Shown: positions 34,996 to 44,047 of the stretch, piece by piece
Layout of the letters: every line of letters starts with the position of its first letter
Numbering within the stretch: the first letter of the stretch is position 1
Source: CAYNWT01 sp964450955
GTDB taxonomy: Bacteria; Planctomycetota; Planctomycetia; Planctomycetales; Planctomycetaceae
Length of the DNA: 64,000 nucleotides
Assembly: GCA_964450955.1 (NCBI GenBank)
Contig: CAYVFI010000002.1
Location: 62,001-126,000 of the forward strand
Reading direction: 5' to 3'
The notes under the pieces: generated by a model
What the model saw: the letters and a program-made list of their open reading frames with translations, nothing else
What the model was told of the DNA's origin: nothing
Database searches by the model: none
Translations under genes and position numbers: made by a program

Positions 34996-36228
34996 ATGAC
35001 CTTCTTTCTTAGCATCCTCTTCGGCGTTCTGCTGTTCACGGGCATCGTGCTGGCGCTGGTCGGCGTGATTCTGCTGGCTCGTAACCAACTGGTTAAATCG
35101 GGCGACGTCACGATCACTATCAACGAACAGAAAAACATTACTGTCCCCGCCGGCGGCAAACTGCTAAACGCGCTAGCCGGTGAGGGCATCTTCGTTTCAT
35201 CAGCGTGTGGTGGTGGTGGAACCTGTGCCCAGTGCCTTGTGAAAGTTCACGAAGGCGGCGGCGAGATTCTGGCGACAGAAACTGGTCACATCAGCCGACG
35301 CGAAGCACGAGAAGGTTGCCGGCTGTCCTGCCAGGTTGCTGTCAAGCAGGACATGAAGGTTGAAGTTCCTGAGGAAGTCTTTGAGACGAAGAAGTGGGAA
35401 TGCACGGTCCGTTCGAACCGAAACGTTGCAACGTTCATTAAGGAATTCGTCCTGGAACTCCCACCCGGCGAAGAGGTAGCGTTCAAAGCTGGTGGATACA
35501 TTCAAATTGAAGTGCCACCGCACGAACTTGAATACAAGAACTTCAAGATTGAGGAAGAATACCACGGCGACTGGGACCAGTTTGACGTTTGGCGGTACCG
35601 CTCCAAAGTCGATGAGACGACCATTCGTGCGTATTCAATGGCCAACTATCCGGGTGAGAAGGGCATCATCATGCTCAATGTCCGGATCGCGTCACCGCAC
35701 CCGCGAGCCCCTGAAGGCACTCCGCCTGGTAAGGTGTCGTCGTACATCTTCGATCGTCAGCCTGGTGACAAGTGCACAATCTCAGGTCCGTATGGTGAGT
35801 TCTTCATCAAGGATACGAAGGCGGAGATGGTCTACATCGGTGGTGGAGCCGGAATGGCTCCGCTACGTTCGCACATCTTCGAACTGTTCAAAGAGCAAAA
35901 GACAGACCGCAAGGTCTCCTACTGGTACGGCGGCCGCAGCGCTCGCGAACTCTTCTACTGCGAAGAATTCGATAAGCTGGCGGAAGAAAACGAGAACTTC
36001 TCGTGGAACATCGCCCTTTCCGATGCGGCCCCTGAAGACAACTGGACCGGCTACACAGGGTTCATACACCAGGTTTTGCTGGACGAATACCTCAGCAAGC
36101 ACCCGGCTCCCGAGGATTGCGAATACTACATTTGTGGTCCACCAATGATGCTCTCAGCGGTCAGAACGATGCTTGAGAACCTTGGGGTCGAACCAGAGAA
36201 CATCGCGTTTGACGACTTTGGCGGCTAA
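34996..36228 (+). CDS. nqrF: Na+-translocating NADH-quinone reductase subunit F
   Basis: Entry point for NADH electrons. A 410-residue protein with one N-terminal membrane segment (LSILFGVLLFTGIVLALVGVILLA), a plant-type ferredoxin domain whose 2Fe-2S cysteines are 71, 77, 80 and 112 (SACGGGGTCAQC and RLSC), and a ferredoxin-reductase part with FAD motif RAYSMANYPGEKG, GPYGEFF, the NADH-binding YIGGGAGMAPLRSHI and the C-terminal CGPPMMLSAV and FDDFGG. Last gene of the nqr operon; a strong terminator starts 21 bp after the stop codon. No apbE flavin-transferase gene, needed to load FMN on NqrB/C, is in the window. Confidence 0.97.
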   Translation: MTFFLSILFGVLLFTGIVLALVGVILLARNQLVKSGDVTITINEQKNITVPAGGKLLNALAGEGIFVSSACGGGGTCAQCLVKVHEGGGEILATETGHISRREAREGCRLSCQVAVKQDMKVEVPEEVFETKKWECTVRSNRNVATFIKEFVLELPPGEEVAFKAGGYIQIEVPPHELEYKNFKIEEEYHGDWDQFDVWRYRSKVDETTIRAYSMANYPGEKGIIMLNVRIASPHPRAPEGTPPGKVSSYIFDRQPGDKCTISGPYGEFFIKDTKAEMVYIGGGAGMAPLRSHIFELFKEQKTDRKVSYWYGGRSARELFYCEEFDKLAEENENFSWNIALSDAAPEDNWTGYTGFIHQVLLDEYLSKHPAPEDCEYYICGPPMMLSAVRTMLENLGVEPENIAFDDFGG

Positions 36229-36249
36229 TTCGAGCCACAAAAAACTCAA

Positions 36250-36288
36250 GCCGGTCTCTGTTACAGTACGCAGAGACCGGCTTTTTTT
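36250..36288 (+). terminator. Intrinsic terminator of the nqr operon
   Basis: A perfect 11-bp stem (GCCGGTCTCTG paired with CAGAGACCGGC) with a 10-base loop, followed by seven T residues. An A-run lies a few bases before the stem, so it may also work on the other strand. Confidence 0.93.
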
Positions 36289-36300
36289 ACGGACCGACCG

Positions 36301-36561
36301 ATGGCGGGAAATCTCAGGCAGTTTACAACCAAACAGCTTCAAGCCAACCGTAAGGTGCTGGCGGTGTTCCAGTCCATCATGTTGGTGGCGGGGATCGCCT
36401 ATGTTCTGCTTGTCGGGTACTGGATCTTCAGCGGTTCATGGAACAGCAACCGCACCATGTCAGTGGTTCCGCTGCTCGGTCTGTTCGTGGTTTGGCTACC
36501 TGTGAAGATGCAGTTCGCAGCGATCTCGAAAGAGTTGGACTCGCGTTCCGATACCGGATAG
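36301..36561 (+). CDS. Small two-TM membrane protein, hypothetical
   Basis: An 86-residue product with two hydrophobic segments (VLAVFQSIMLVAGIAYVLLVGYWIF and MSVVPLLGLFVVWLPVKMQF), a basic N-terminus and a polar C-terminal tail, as expected for a small inner-membrane protein. Its ATG lies only 12 bp after the T-run of the nqr terminator, with no evident ribosome site, so it would depend on read-through or on a promoter overlapping the terminator. I do not recognise the family. Confidence 0.55.
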   Translation: MAGNLRQFTTKQLQANRKVLAVFQSIMLVAGIAYVLLVGYWIFSGSWNSNRTMSVVPLLGLFVVWLPVKMQFAAISKELDSRSDTG

Positions 36562-37087
36562 CTCACACGCAGCGCCAGGGCCGGGTTCGGTGCAAGTTGG
36601 TTGCAGCGGCTTTCGGGAGAACATGGATCTCCGCCGCTTCGCAAGCCCCCGGCGAGGCGGATCGCGAAAGACGCATCGAGACAAGCCGCGCGGCGGGTGG
36701 TCGTGTTTCCTTCGTCACGACCTGGCGTCAATGCAATCGGGTCGGTGCTTCAATGGCTTCTATCCGACCTGGAATCAAGTGCTGTGATTGGCGGGAATGC
36801 CCGTTCGGATGAGTGAAGTCTGGTTCGCAAACGATCGGGGTGAAGATGGAGCCGCGTAATCACTGACTGATGTATTCGGTTTTGCGGTGGCATCGCACCT
36901 TCCCATTGCAGGCCCGTCCATTTTCCTTTCCGCCCCTCGTGCTTACTGGCAGGCACTCAGTTTCGGCGCACGCATCGCCCACCAGTTTCGCGGCACTGCT
37001 AAACGGATCACGTGGATCAAAACCCGGTCAGCCCCAAACTCGATGGGCCTACGATGTCAGCAGGATGCTCTATGTCGCATTTGCTGC
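36562..37087. other. Non-coding stretch, nothing recognised
   Basis: Between the small membrane protein and the converging zinc peptidase gene. Several short open frames exist in all directions, but their translations are Arg/Ser/Pro-rich and look random. No repeat, RNA gene or terminator was found. Confidence 0.4.
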
Positions 37088-37972
37088 TTACAGTGACTCG
37101 TACGGGAAGTTCTCGTCGATGATTCGCTGGGCCTCCAGAAAGTTTCCGGACTCAACCCCCAACAGGAACCATTTCTTGCGTTGTGCAGCGGTTCCGTGCG
37201 TATAGGTATCCGGGTTTGTCCGGCCACTTGCCTTCAGTTGTAGTGTGTCGTCGCCAATTTGCGTGGCAGCCCGCATTGCTTCGTTCAAGTCACCGGACTG
37301 CAGGATATTGGCGTATTTGTGAGCGTGATGAGCCCATACACCAGCCAGGAAATCCGCTTGTAGTTCTAACCGGACGGAGGCCCGGTTAGCGGCCCTCTTG
37401 TTACCAGATTGCCTCGCAGCGTTGGCATTCCTATTCCACTTCAATCGGTTTTGCACATGGTGAGCCACCTCGTGTGCGATGACGAAAGCGTGGGCGAAGT
37501 CACCGGGAGCTTTGTACTTCGTTGCGAGTTCGTCGAAAAACGTTGGGTCAATGTAAACCTCCTGATCAGCCGGGCAATAGAACGGGCCCATTGCCGAGCT
37601 TGCACTGCCGCAACCACCAGTCGAAACACCTCCACTGAACAAGTTCAACGTGCAAGGCTTGTACCTCTGGCCCGCGGCCGCGAACAGCTTGGTCCAAACG
37701 TCTTCCGTGTCCTGCAGCACAACGCCCACAAACTCCTTCCAGTGGTCGTCCGACGCCACTTCTCCACCGCGCTGAGATTGCTGTTCTGTCTGTCTTTGCC
37801 GCTTAGCTTTGTCCGCCTGAAGAACCTTCTGGGCGGCTTCCCCACCACCGAAGAAGAACGCGAGTGCTGCTAGCAGAATCATGCCCAGGCCGCCTCCTGC
37901 AGCCATCCTTCCGGGTGCCGCGCCTCGCTGATCTACGACATTCTTGCTTTGTGCTCGACCCTTCCAACGCAT
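37088..37972 (-). CDS. YpfJ-type neutral zinc metallopeptidase
   Basis: A 294-residue protein of the Zn_peptidase (YpfJ) family. The short cytosolic N-terminus (MRWKGRAQSKNVVDQRG) leads to a membrane segment (GGGLGMILLAALAFFFGG) and an extracytoplasmic domain with the family blocks CTLNLFSGGVSTGGCGSASSAMGPFYCPADQEVYIDPTFFDEL, the zinc motif HEVAHHVQ (HExxH) and ELQADFLAGVWAHHA, whose Glu is the likely third ligand. GAGGGG seven bases upstream supports the ATG. The family is widespread but its substrate is not established. Confidence 0.92.
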   Translation of the reverse strand: MRWKGRAQSKNVVDQRGAAPGRMAAGGGLGMILLAALAFFFGGGEAAQKVLQADKAKRQRQTEQQSQRGGEVASDDHWKEFVGVVLQDTEDVWTKLFAAAGQRYKPCTLNLFSGGVSTGGCGSASSAMGPFYCPADQEVYIDPTFFDELATKYKAPGDFAHAFVIAHEVAHHVQNRLKWNRNANAARQSGNKRAANRASVRLELQADFLAGVWAHHAHKYANILQSGDLNEAMRAATQIGDDTLQLKASGRTNPDTYTHGTAAQRKKWFLLGVESGNFLEAQRIIDENFPYESL

Positions 37973-38163
37973 ATCTCATCCCCTCAAAATCTCGACAAGC
38001 CATCTCAACGGATTGTGCCCGTGCCGCACATCAGAGCAAGCGTTCATTCGTATTTCCAGCGTGAAAAGGCCTACTCAACGCCCGGACACCTGGAATTCTC
38101 CTCTATGATTATCGGCACAAGGCCAGATTGTCCGTTGCCCTACCAAGCTGGTACCATGGAACA

Positions 38164-39189
38164 ATGAACTCCGCAGGCGGTCTATTTAGCTACTCGTTTT
38201 CCGTGGGAACATGGTTCGCGACCAACCTGCGCATCAGCATTCTGACGCCGCTGTTGGCTGTGTTGCTGACCTACCAACTAGGCATGGAAGCGGGGCTTAT
38301 CGCGACCGTGCTGGTGTTGCTGTCGTTGCTGGGTCACGAATTTGCCCACATCTTTTCCGCTCGAGCCACCGGCGGATATGGGGACGAAATCCTCATTTCA
38401 CCGTTCGGCGGCCTGGCGATGGTTCAGCCGGGAGGAACCTTCCTCTCACGACTAATCGTGCCGGCCAGCGGTCCAATTCTGAACCTTGCAGTCTGCGCAG
38501 GGCTGGTTCCGATTCTGCTTGGGCAGGACCAGTCGGTTCGAACGCTAATGAATCCCATGAACTACGGCGAAGACGGTTCGTTGGTTCTCGCAACACAGAC
38601 GTCACACCTGGCCTGTCAACTGGGGTTCATCGTCAACTGGCTATTGGTGCTGATTAATCTGATCCCGGTGCACCCGCTTGACGGTGGCCGCGTGCTGCAA
38701 ACGGTTCTCACAGAACAGTACGGCCTGCAAGCCAGCAACCACATTTATCTCAAGGTCGGCACTTTCGCCGGCATCGCCTTTGTGTTTGGAGGCCTCCTGT
38801 TTAACAGCGCGTTTGTTGTTGCGATCGGAACATTCGTGCTGGTGATGAACCTGGAAGAAACCTACCGCATGCGTTCGGCGGACGCGTATGACGATTCATT
38901 CATGGGGTATGACTTCTCACAGGGCTACACCAGTCTGGAACGCGGAGGCGCCGACGAACCTGCTGGCGAACGAAAAACCAAAGCCGGATTTTTTGCCAAG
39001 TGGCGGCAGGAACGCAAAGACAAACGCGAAGCCGCCGAACGGGAACGAGCCGCCGCGGACGCCAAACAATTGGACGACATCCTGGCGCGGCTGCATGACG
39101 TGGGGTACGACTCCCTGACAGATGAAGAAAAACGAGTGCTCAACCGGGCGAGTAACCGGTACAAGAATCGACAAGACGGTGCCTCATGA
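38164..39189 (+). CDS. Site-2 protease family (M50) membrane metalloprotease
   Basis: A 341-residue intramembrane protease. The zinc motif HEFAH lies in LLSLLGHEFAHIFSA (~residue 60), and the second catalytic motif in NLIPVHPLDGGRVLQ (~residue 175), where Asp is the third ligand. Five to six hydrophobic segments are followed by a cytosolic C-terminal tail rich in Lys/Glu/Ala (ERKDKREAAERERAAADAKQ), probably coiled coil, ending in a short helical region. The ATG at 38164 is preferred over an in-frame one 12 codons earlier. Its stop overlaps the start of the next gene by 4 bases (ATGA). Targets are unknown; relatives process membrane-bound regulators. Confidence 0.9.
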   Translation: MNSAGGLFSYSFSVGTWFATNLRISILTPLLAVLLTYQLGMEAGLIATVLVLLSLLGHEFAHIFSARATGGYGDEILISPFGGLAMVQPGGTFLSRLIVPASGPILNLAVCAGLVPILLGQDQSVRTLMNPMNYGEDGSLVLATQTSHLACQLGFIVNWLLVLINLIPVHPLDGGRVLQTVLTEQYGLQASNHIYLKVGTFAGIAFVFGGLLFNSAFVVAIGTFVLVMNLEETYRMRSADAYDDSFMGYDFSQGYTSLERGGADEPAGERKTKAGFFAKWRQERKDKREAAERERAAADAKQLDDILARLHDVGYDSLTDEEKRVLNRASNRYKNRQDGAS

Positions 39190-39833
39190 AGAAATTGTTT
39201 TGCGTTGCTGCTTTGTTTGTGTTTTTCGCTGGCTGCCAGGATGCGATCGAGGACGGTCAGGAAATTCCGGTCGAGGTTGCCAGAGGCGATCGCGGTGCGG
39301 ACTGGATGCCAGAGAAACGTGACACAAAAAAAGATCCATTGCCTTCGAATTCAGATACTGCAGGCTTCGTTGTTCCGGAAAGCGAAGAAGACGAAGTTCG
39401 GCTTTTCGACGGTGAGCTAAGCCTGAAGATTCCGGCGATATGGATCGAAGCAGAACTGACCGCGATGCAGAGGTCCGTGTTGCTGGCTAAGTTCCAGGTT
39501 CCTGAACTGGATCCACGCATTGAAGTCACCATCTCGTCTGCGGGTGGCGGCATTGATGCGAACTTCCGCCGCTGGCACGGTCAGTTCGCTGGCGGAACAA
39601 AAGACGAAGAAACCATCGACTTCGGACAATCAACCGCGCGAGTCCTGTCACTTACTGGCGACTTTACGCCCGGGTTTGGCAAGCCGAATGGGTCAGACTT
39701 CGCTCTCATGGGAGCCGCCTTCCCTGCAAGTAACCGAGACTTCTACCTGAAGCTCACCGGACCTGCAGACAAAGTCAAGGAGATGGAGAACGAATTCCGC
39801 GATCTCGTACGGTCGGCAACGTTTCTTAACTAG
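39186..39833 (+). CDS. Lipoprotein, hypothetical
   Basis: A 215-residue product with a lipoprotein signal (KKLFCVAALFVFFAGC; lipobox FAGC), an acidic linker, and a compact C-terminal domain (LSLKIPAIWIEAELTAMQRSVLLAKFQVP, VTISSAGGGIDANFRRWHGQF, FALMGAAFPASNRDFYLKLTGPADKVKEMENEFRDLVRSATF) of a type often seen in planctomycete lipoproteins of unknown role. Translationally coupled to the M50 protease through the ATGA overlap, so the two may work together at the membrane. Confidence 0.8.
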   Translation: MKKLFCVAALFVFFAGCQDAIEDGQEIPVEVARGDRGADWMPEKRDTKKDPLPSNSDTAGFVVPESEEDEVRLFDGELSLKIPAIWIEAELTAMQRSVLLAKFQVPELDPRIEVTISSAGGGIDANFRRWHGQFAGGTKDEETIDFGQSTARVLSLTGDFTPGFGKPNGSDFALMGAAFPASNRDFYLKLTGPADKVKEMENEFRDLVRSATFLN

Positions 39834-40132
39834 CGACAGCCGTAGCGGAGTTTGGTAGAACTTTCCGCTGGTCGCGAAAAGCCGCTATCTGCAACCGTTT
39901 TGCCGTGCTGCTTGCTGGGGCGCCATGGCATAAGTTGCCTCCGAGGCGGAATTCTGACGCAAGAAGCCCCGCACACCATTCGCCCACAGCGCGAACGGCG
40001 AATGCACTCTCCTCGACGCACATCCAACAGGCCGAGCGGCTGCCTTTGCCCTGTCCGCTTTGCGAGTTTGCTATCATGCCGTTGTGAAATTCCGGTACCG
40101 CAACACCCCTCTTGCCTTCAGGATCATCGCGC

Positions 40133-40960
40133 ATGTTTGGTGTCACTTCGTTCTCACTAGTCGCCTCTCTTCTACTTGTCGCCTTCGCGCCGGCCATTTC
40201 GCAGGAGCACGAAACGGAGTTGGAAAAAGCTCTGTCTCAAACGCGCAAAGTACAGGAACATCTGGAACGCGAGCTGGATGAAACCCGTGCCCAGGTTAAG
40301 TGGATGCATCAGGAATTGAAAGAACAGCGTCGCGCGGCCGACCGTGCCAGAGAGCTGGCTGAGATGGAACGAAGGCGTGCGCAGGAAATGGCCGAACAAC
40401 TGCGTGACCGAGGTAGAAGCCCGGAAAGACAACTCATGGAACGCATTGAACGCCTGACAGCCGCTCACGAGCTACTCATGCAGGCGGGCGAAGTAGAGCT
40501 TTCCAACGGTGTCGCTGAGCGGATCGAACAAACCCAGCAGAGACTAATCCAAATGCGAATCAGGGATGAACAACCGCGTGACCGCGACCGGCCGCGTGAT
40601 GAACCAAACCCTCCGCGTGATGAACCAAACCAGCGGCGTGATGAACCAAACCAGCGGCGCGATGACCGTGATCAGCCGCAACGGGATCGTCAGCCGAAGC
40701 GACAAGAATCAGGGCAGAGACGGCGGGACGGTGATCGAAATTCTGCGAATCATGATCGCGACAACTTACGCACGGATCAGCGACGACCAGAGGGAAACCG
40801 AGACAACAGCCGCGGACTTGATGAGAGACAGGACCGTAGTGGCGTCGACCGAAGAGGCGGCGACCGTAGTGGCCGTGATGTGGAGATTCAGGAACTTCGC
40901 GAACAGCTTCAGCTACTCCGCCGCGACCTTGAACAACTCAGCAATCGAATTGGTCACTAA
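40133..40960 (+). CDS. Secreted coiled-coil protein with Arg/Asp-rich repeat linker
   Basis: The chosen ATG gives a signal peptide (FGVTSFSLVASLLLVAFAPAISQ). Residues ~24-145 form a long coiled coil (EHETELEKALSQTRKVQEHLERELDETRAQVKWMHQ). Then come tandem PRDEPNP/QRRDEPNQ heptads (DNA repeats at 40592-40675) and a ~85-residue charged, disordered stretch rich in Arg, Asp, Asn and Gln. The protein ends in a second coiled coil (LREQLQLLRRDLEQLSNRIGH). No enzyme motif is present; a structural or polyanion-binding role outside the cytoplasm is a guess. The 299 bp between this gene and the lipoprotein gene upstream hold no recognisable gene. Confidence 0.7.
   Translation: MFGVTSFSLVASLLLVAFAPAISQEHETELEKALSQTRKVQEHLERELDETRAQVKWMHQELKEQRRAADRARELAEMERRRAQEMAEQLRDRGRSPERQLMERIERLTAAHELLMQAGEVELSNGVAERIEQTQQRLIQMRIRDEQPRDRDRPRDEPNPPRDEPNQRRDEPNQRRDDRDQPQRDRQPKRQESGQRRRDGDRNSANHDRDNLRTDQRRPEGNRDNSRGLDERQDRSGVDRRGGDRSGRDVEIQELREQLQLLRRDLEQLSNRIGH
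40592..40675 (+). repeat. 21-bp tandem repeats inside the coiled-coil gene
   Basis: Four units (40592-40612, 40613-40633, 40634-40654, 40655-40675), the first three differing at only a few bases around the core GTGATGAACCAAACC. The length is a multiple of three, so copy-number change would keep the frame and vary the number of DEPN(Q/P)RR heptads. Confidence 0.85.
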
Positions 40961-41061
40961 ACCCATTGTTCTGGCTCGGACACGCACGAACGGTATGCCT
41001 GTCGCACGCACAATTCAAATCAGGGGCCGAACGGAAGTCACCCTCACCGCCCCTGGTCGGA

Positions 41062-41096
41062 AATAGAAAACGCCACCAGCATAAGCTGATGGCGTT
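41062..41096 (-). terminator. Intrinsic terminator of the S15 peptidase gene
   Basis: On the minus strand, a 12-bp stem AACGCCATCAGC / GCTGGTGGCGTT (one G-U pair) with loop TTAT is followed by TTCTATTT. It lies about 55 bp beyond the stop codon of the gene at 41152-42972. Confidence 0.75.
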
Positions 41097-41151
41097 AGGT
41101 GGGATGCTGATCTCTGCAAGATCTCAGGATGTGAGTCCTGGTCTACAACAC

Positions 41152-42972
41152 TTACTTCGTGGCGGCCCGGAAGGCTTCTGTTCCACCAACAACGGGTAGG
41201 TGGAGTTCGGTTCCGTCCAGATCGACACTGAGTTCGGTTCCGGCTTTTGGCCAAAGTGTGAAGTCGCGATCGCTGGCAAAGATCATGAGTCCAATTTGCT
41301 GACCGACGGGGATGATTTGATCGTCAGGCTGCAGGTCAAACGTCACGTCAACAAATTCACCCGGAACCAACGGCTTGCTCTCGCGAATCGAATCGCGATT
41401 TTGCGGGTCGGCCCAACCGCGAGTGATAATGTTGGGGTTAATGTCGCGGCCCATCTTTTGCCACGGCAGCGAAACCATCCACACCGAAAGGTTGGTCGCA
41501 GCCTTGCTGCTGGCCATGCGAATTTTGATCTTCGATGTGCCCGATAGGTGAACCGGTTTCGTGAGCGTCTTCGTCACATACAGCAGGCGGTTCTTTGATT
41601 CAGCAGCCTGAGCCAACTGGGTGCCCGTGATCGAGACGTCGTCGACCAGCGTTTCCCGACCTTGATTGTCTGCACCCTCAGTCATCAGCGAACCGTGTGA
41701 AGTTCCACCTTTGCCCAGGTGCAGCACAACATGACTGGCTTTCGGATTCGGATAATCGGCGTACGGTGTCGGTTCTCCATTGCGAGGCAGGCCTTCGCGG
41801 ACGATCCACGACCTGGGATCTTTCTCGACGTCGTTCTCAACACCGTGCAGGTATCGAGTGAACCAGCGGTTCATGAGCTTCATGGTTGGCGGGCCACCGT
41901 GTCCAAACTGGTGGAAGTACGCCATGTGCGGGACGTTACCCTTCTTCTTGATGGCTTCGTAAATGCGGACGCTATGTTCTGGAACCACGTTCCAGTCGTT
42001 AAACGCGTGCGCCATCAGGACGGCGGCTTTTAGGTTGTCCAGTTTGTTCAAATAGTCGCGACCGGCCCAGAAGTCGTTGTAGTCGCCGGTCTGTCGATCG
42101 CGGTTTTGAGCGTACAATTTGTCCCGCACTTCGCAGTCACAGTATTCACGGCGTTTTTCATCGGCGGTTGTGTGAATGAAATTGTAAAGCACGTCGATGT
42201 CTTCACCCATGTAACCGCCTGGATGGCGAACCAATCCGTTTGAGCGGTAGTAGTGGTAGTAAGACGTGTTGGGGGCAATCGGGATGATGGCTTCCAGGCC
42301 TTCAACGCCAGTCGTTGCAGCGGCAAGTGGAAGTGTTCCGTTGTAAGAGGTTCCCGTCATGCCTACTTTCCCGGTGCACCAACTGGCTTTGACTTCTTCA
42401 TTGCCGTCAACAGTCGTGAACCCTTTGGCTCGGCCGTTTAGCCAGTCGACTACCGCCTTCGGTGCCAGAGATTCGTTTTCGCCACCAACCGTAGGGCAAC
42501 CTTCAGACAAGCCGGTTCCGGGTGAAGACGAGTAGACCACGGCGTATCCATACGGAACCCAGCGGTCGTGAGATTTTGAGATGCCGGGCCGCAGACGCTG
42601 CTTGGCTGCTGGCGGTGTTTCGTAGATTTTTGGGTCGACTCCAAGTTCGTGTTTCGGGTCCCACATGTGAGTTGCAGCGGTTGAACCAGTGCCGGCGAAG
42701 TAGGGACTGGTCGCGTAGATGACTGGAACCTTCAGTCCTTCGGTTTCCGTTTGCTTCTGTCGAACGACGGCGACATGGACGCGGTCCTTCTTTTGGTCGT
42801 GGTCGGAATTGAATTCGGTCTCGACGAACAGTTCGTGCCGTATCCACTCAGACGGTTTGGAGAACCCTTTGACAGGTTGAGCCTCGCCATTCTTAAAGAT
42901 CGGGACAGACTTTTCCTGAGCGAACAGCGTGGTCGAACAGACCAGCAAACTAGCCACAACGAATCGAAGCAT
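41152..42972 (-). CDS. Secreted S15-family (CocE/NonD, X-Pro dipeptidyl-peptidase-like) hydrolase
   Basis: A 606-residue exported protein; signal peptide RFVVASLLVCSTTLFAQ, with AGAGA-like ribosome site before the ATG. The catalytic alpha/beta domain shows VPVIYATSPYF, GYAVVYSSSPGTGLSEG, VKASWCTGKVGMTGTSYNG (nucleophile Ser in GTSYNG), LMAHAFNDWNVVPEH (Asp) and FHQFGHGGPP (His). The C-terminal ~200 residues are the jelly-roll seen in S15 enzymes (PVHLSGTSKIKIRMASSKAATNLSVWMVSLPW, PGEFVDVTFDLQPDDQIIPVGQQIGLMIFASD). Residue order matches Xaa-Pro dipeptidyl-peptidases, but cocaine-esterase and amide-hydrolase relatives share the fold, so substrate is open. Followed by an intrinsic terminator. 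Confidence 0.9.
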   Translation of the reverse strand: MLRFVVASLLVCSTTLFAQEKSVPIFKNGEAQPVKGFSKPSEWIRHELFVETEFNSDHDQKKDRVHVAVVRQKQTETEGLKVPVIYATSPYFAGTGSTAATHMWDPKHELGVDPKIYETPPAAKQRLRPGISKSHDRWVPYGYAVVYSSSPGTGLSEGCPTVGGENESLAPKAVVDWLNGRAKGFTTVDGNEEVKASWCTGKVGMTGTSYNGTLPLAAATTGVEGLEAIIPIAPNTSYYHYYRSNGLVRHPGGYMGEDIDVLYNFIHTTADEKRREYCDCEVRDKLYAQNRDRQTGDYNDFWAGRDYLNKLDNLKAAVLMAHAFNDWNVVPEHSVRIYEAIKKKGNVPHMAYFHQFGHGGPPTMKLMNRWFTRYLHGVENDVEKDPRSWIVREGLPRNGEPTPYADYPNPKASHVVLHLGKGGTSHGSLMTEGADNQGRETLVDDVSITGTQLAQAAESKNRLLYVTKTLTKPVHLSGTSKIKIRMASSKAATNLSVWMVSLPWQKMGRDINPNIITRGWADPQNRDSIRESKPLVPGEFVDVTFDLQPDDQIIPVGQQIGLMIFASDRDFTLWPKAGTELSVDLDGTELHLPVVGGTEAFRAATK

Positions 42973-43223
42973 TTGTCATCTCTCGCAAAACAAGCACGCT
43001 GGCTTGTGGTTGCCATGTTAAACCAGGTACGAAGCTGTAAGGCTCCGTACGACGAACAAACATCATACGGCACTTCCTGCCGAAAACGCACGCCGTCTGC
43101 GGTTCGAATTCATTGTTCCCCACGGAATCCGGTTTCATCAGGTTGGGACAGCCGCGCTATCGCGTATTCTTAAGGGAGTCGACCAGTCGTCGGCTGCCCC
43201 ATCAAACACGATAGCGATAGCCG

Positions 43224-43940
43224 ATGGCCGCATACCGAGAACATGTCACTGTCAGCGGATTACTGGGCGTCTTCTACGGCGGCGCGGCGACGCTGATGAT
43301 GGGGTTCACTCCGGTTCAGGGCATGCTGGCGGGGTTACTGACGTGGGTTTCCGGAATGCTGCCGGACCTGGATTCTGAAAGCGGCAAACCAATTCGCGGT
43401 TTGTTTAGCGTGGTTGCTGCCATCGTGCCCATGTTCGTGATGCGGTATGTCGATCAGATGGGCGGCGACACAGAACGCGCGATGTTAATGGCTTTGATTT
43501 TGTATGGAGCCATACGTTACGGCGGAGCGGCGATTGTCGGGAAGTTAAGCGTTCATCGCGGCATGTTTCATTCGATACCCGCATTGCTAATCGCGTCGGA
43601 ACTGACGTTTCTGTTCTACCGACACTCCGACGTCAACGTCCGGCTGATGATGGCGGGCGGAGTTGCAACCGGGTTCCTTTCGCACTTAGTTCTTGATGAA
43701 CTTTACAGCGTGCAGTGGGACGGAACCAAAGTAAAGATCAAGCGCTCGGCTGGCACGGCGATGAAATTTATGGGCAAGCACGTGGCAGCAAACGCCTTCG
43801 CTTATGGTCTACTGTTTTTCTTAAGCTACGCCGTACTGGTGAAGGTCGATGTCATTCGCGGTCCCGGCGAAGTGGCGGCTCCTGAGATAATCAACATCCG
43901 GGAGGCCAGAGATATTCAGGACGCTCCGCGATACTACTAG
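43224..43940 (+). CDS. YdjM-like membrane-bound metal-dependent hydrolase family protein
   Basis: A 238-residue membrane protein of the LexA-binding/YdjM family (PF04307-like). It shows REHVTVSGLLGVFYGG at the start, then GMLPDLDSESGKP, VHRGMFHSIPALLIA and FLSHLVLDELYSVQWDGTKVKIKRSAGTAMKFMG, which contain the conserved Asp and His residues that give the family its name. About four to five membrane segments are visible. The actual reaction in this family is not well established. It is divergent from the S15 peptidase gene, with ~250 bp between them, and convergent with the Nramp-like gene. Confidence 0.85.
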   Translation: MAAYREHVTVSGLLGVFYGGAATLMMGFTPVQGMLAGLLTWVSGMLPDLDSESGKPIRGLFSVVAAIVPMFVMRYVDQMGGDTERAMLMALILYGAIRYGGAAIVGKLSVHRGMFHSIPALLIASELTFLFYRHSDVNVRLMMAGGVATGFLSHLVLDELYSVQWDGTKVKIKRSAGTAMKFMGKHVAANAFAYGLLFFLSYAVLVKVDVIRGPGEVAAPEIINIREARDIQDAPRYY

Positions 43941-44047
43941 CGTCAGGTCAATTTTCAGATCGAGGGTTCGGTCCCGGTTGACCGCAGGGGAAGGACAGTC
44001 CGACCGTTTGGTGCTGCAGTAATAACTGAGACGGCGAGCCGGGTCGG

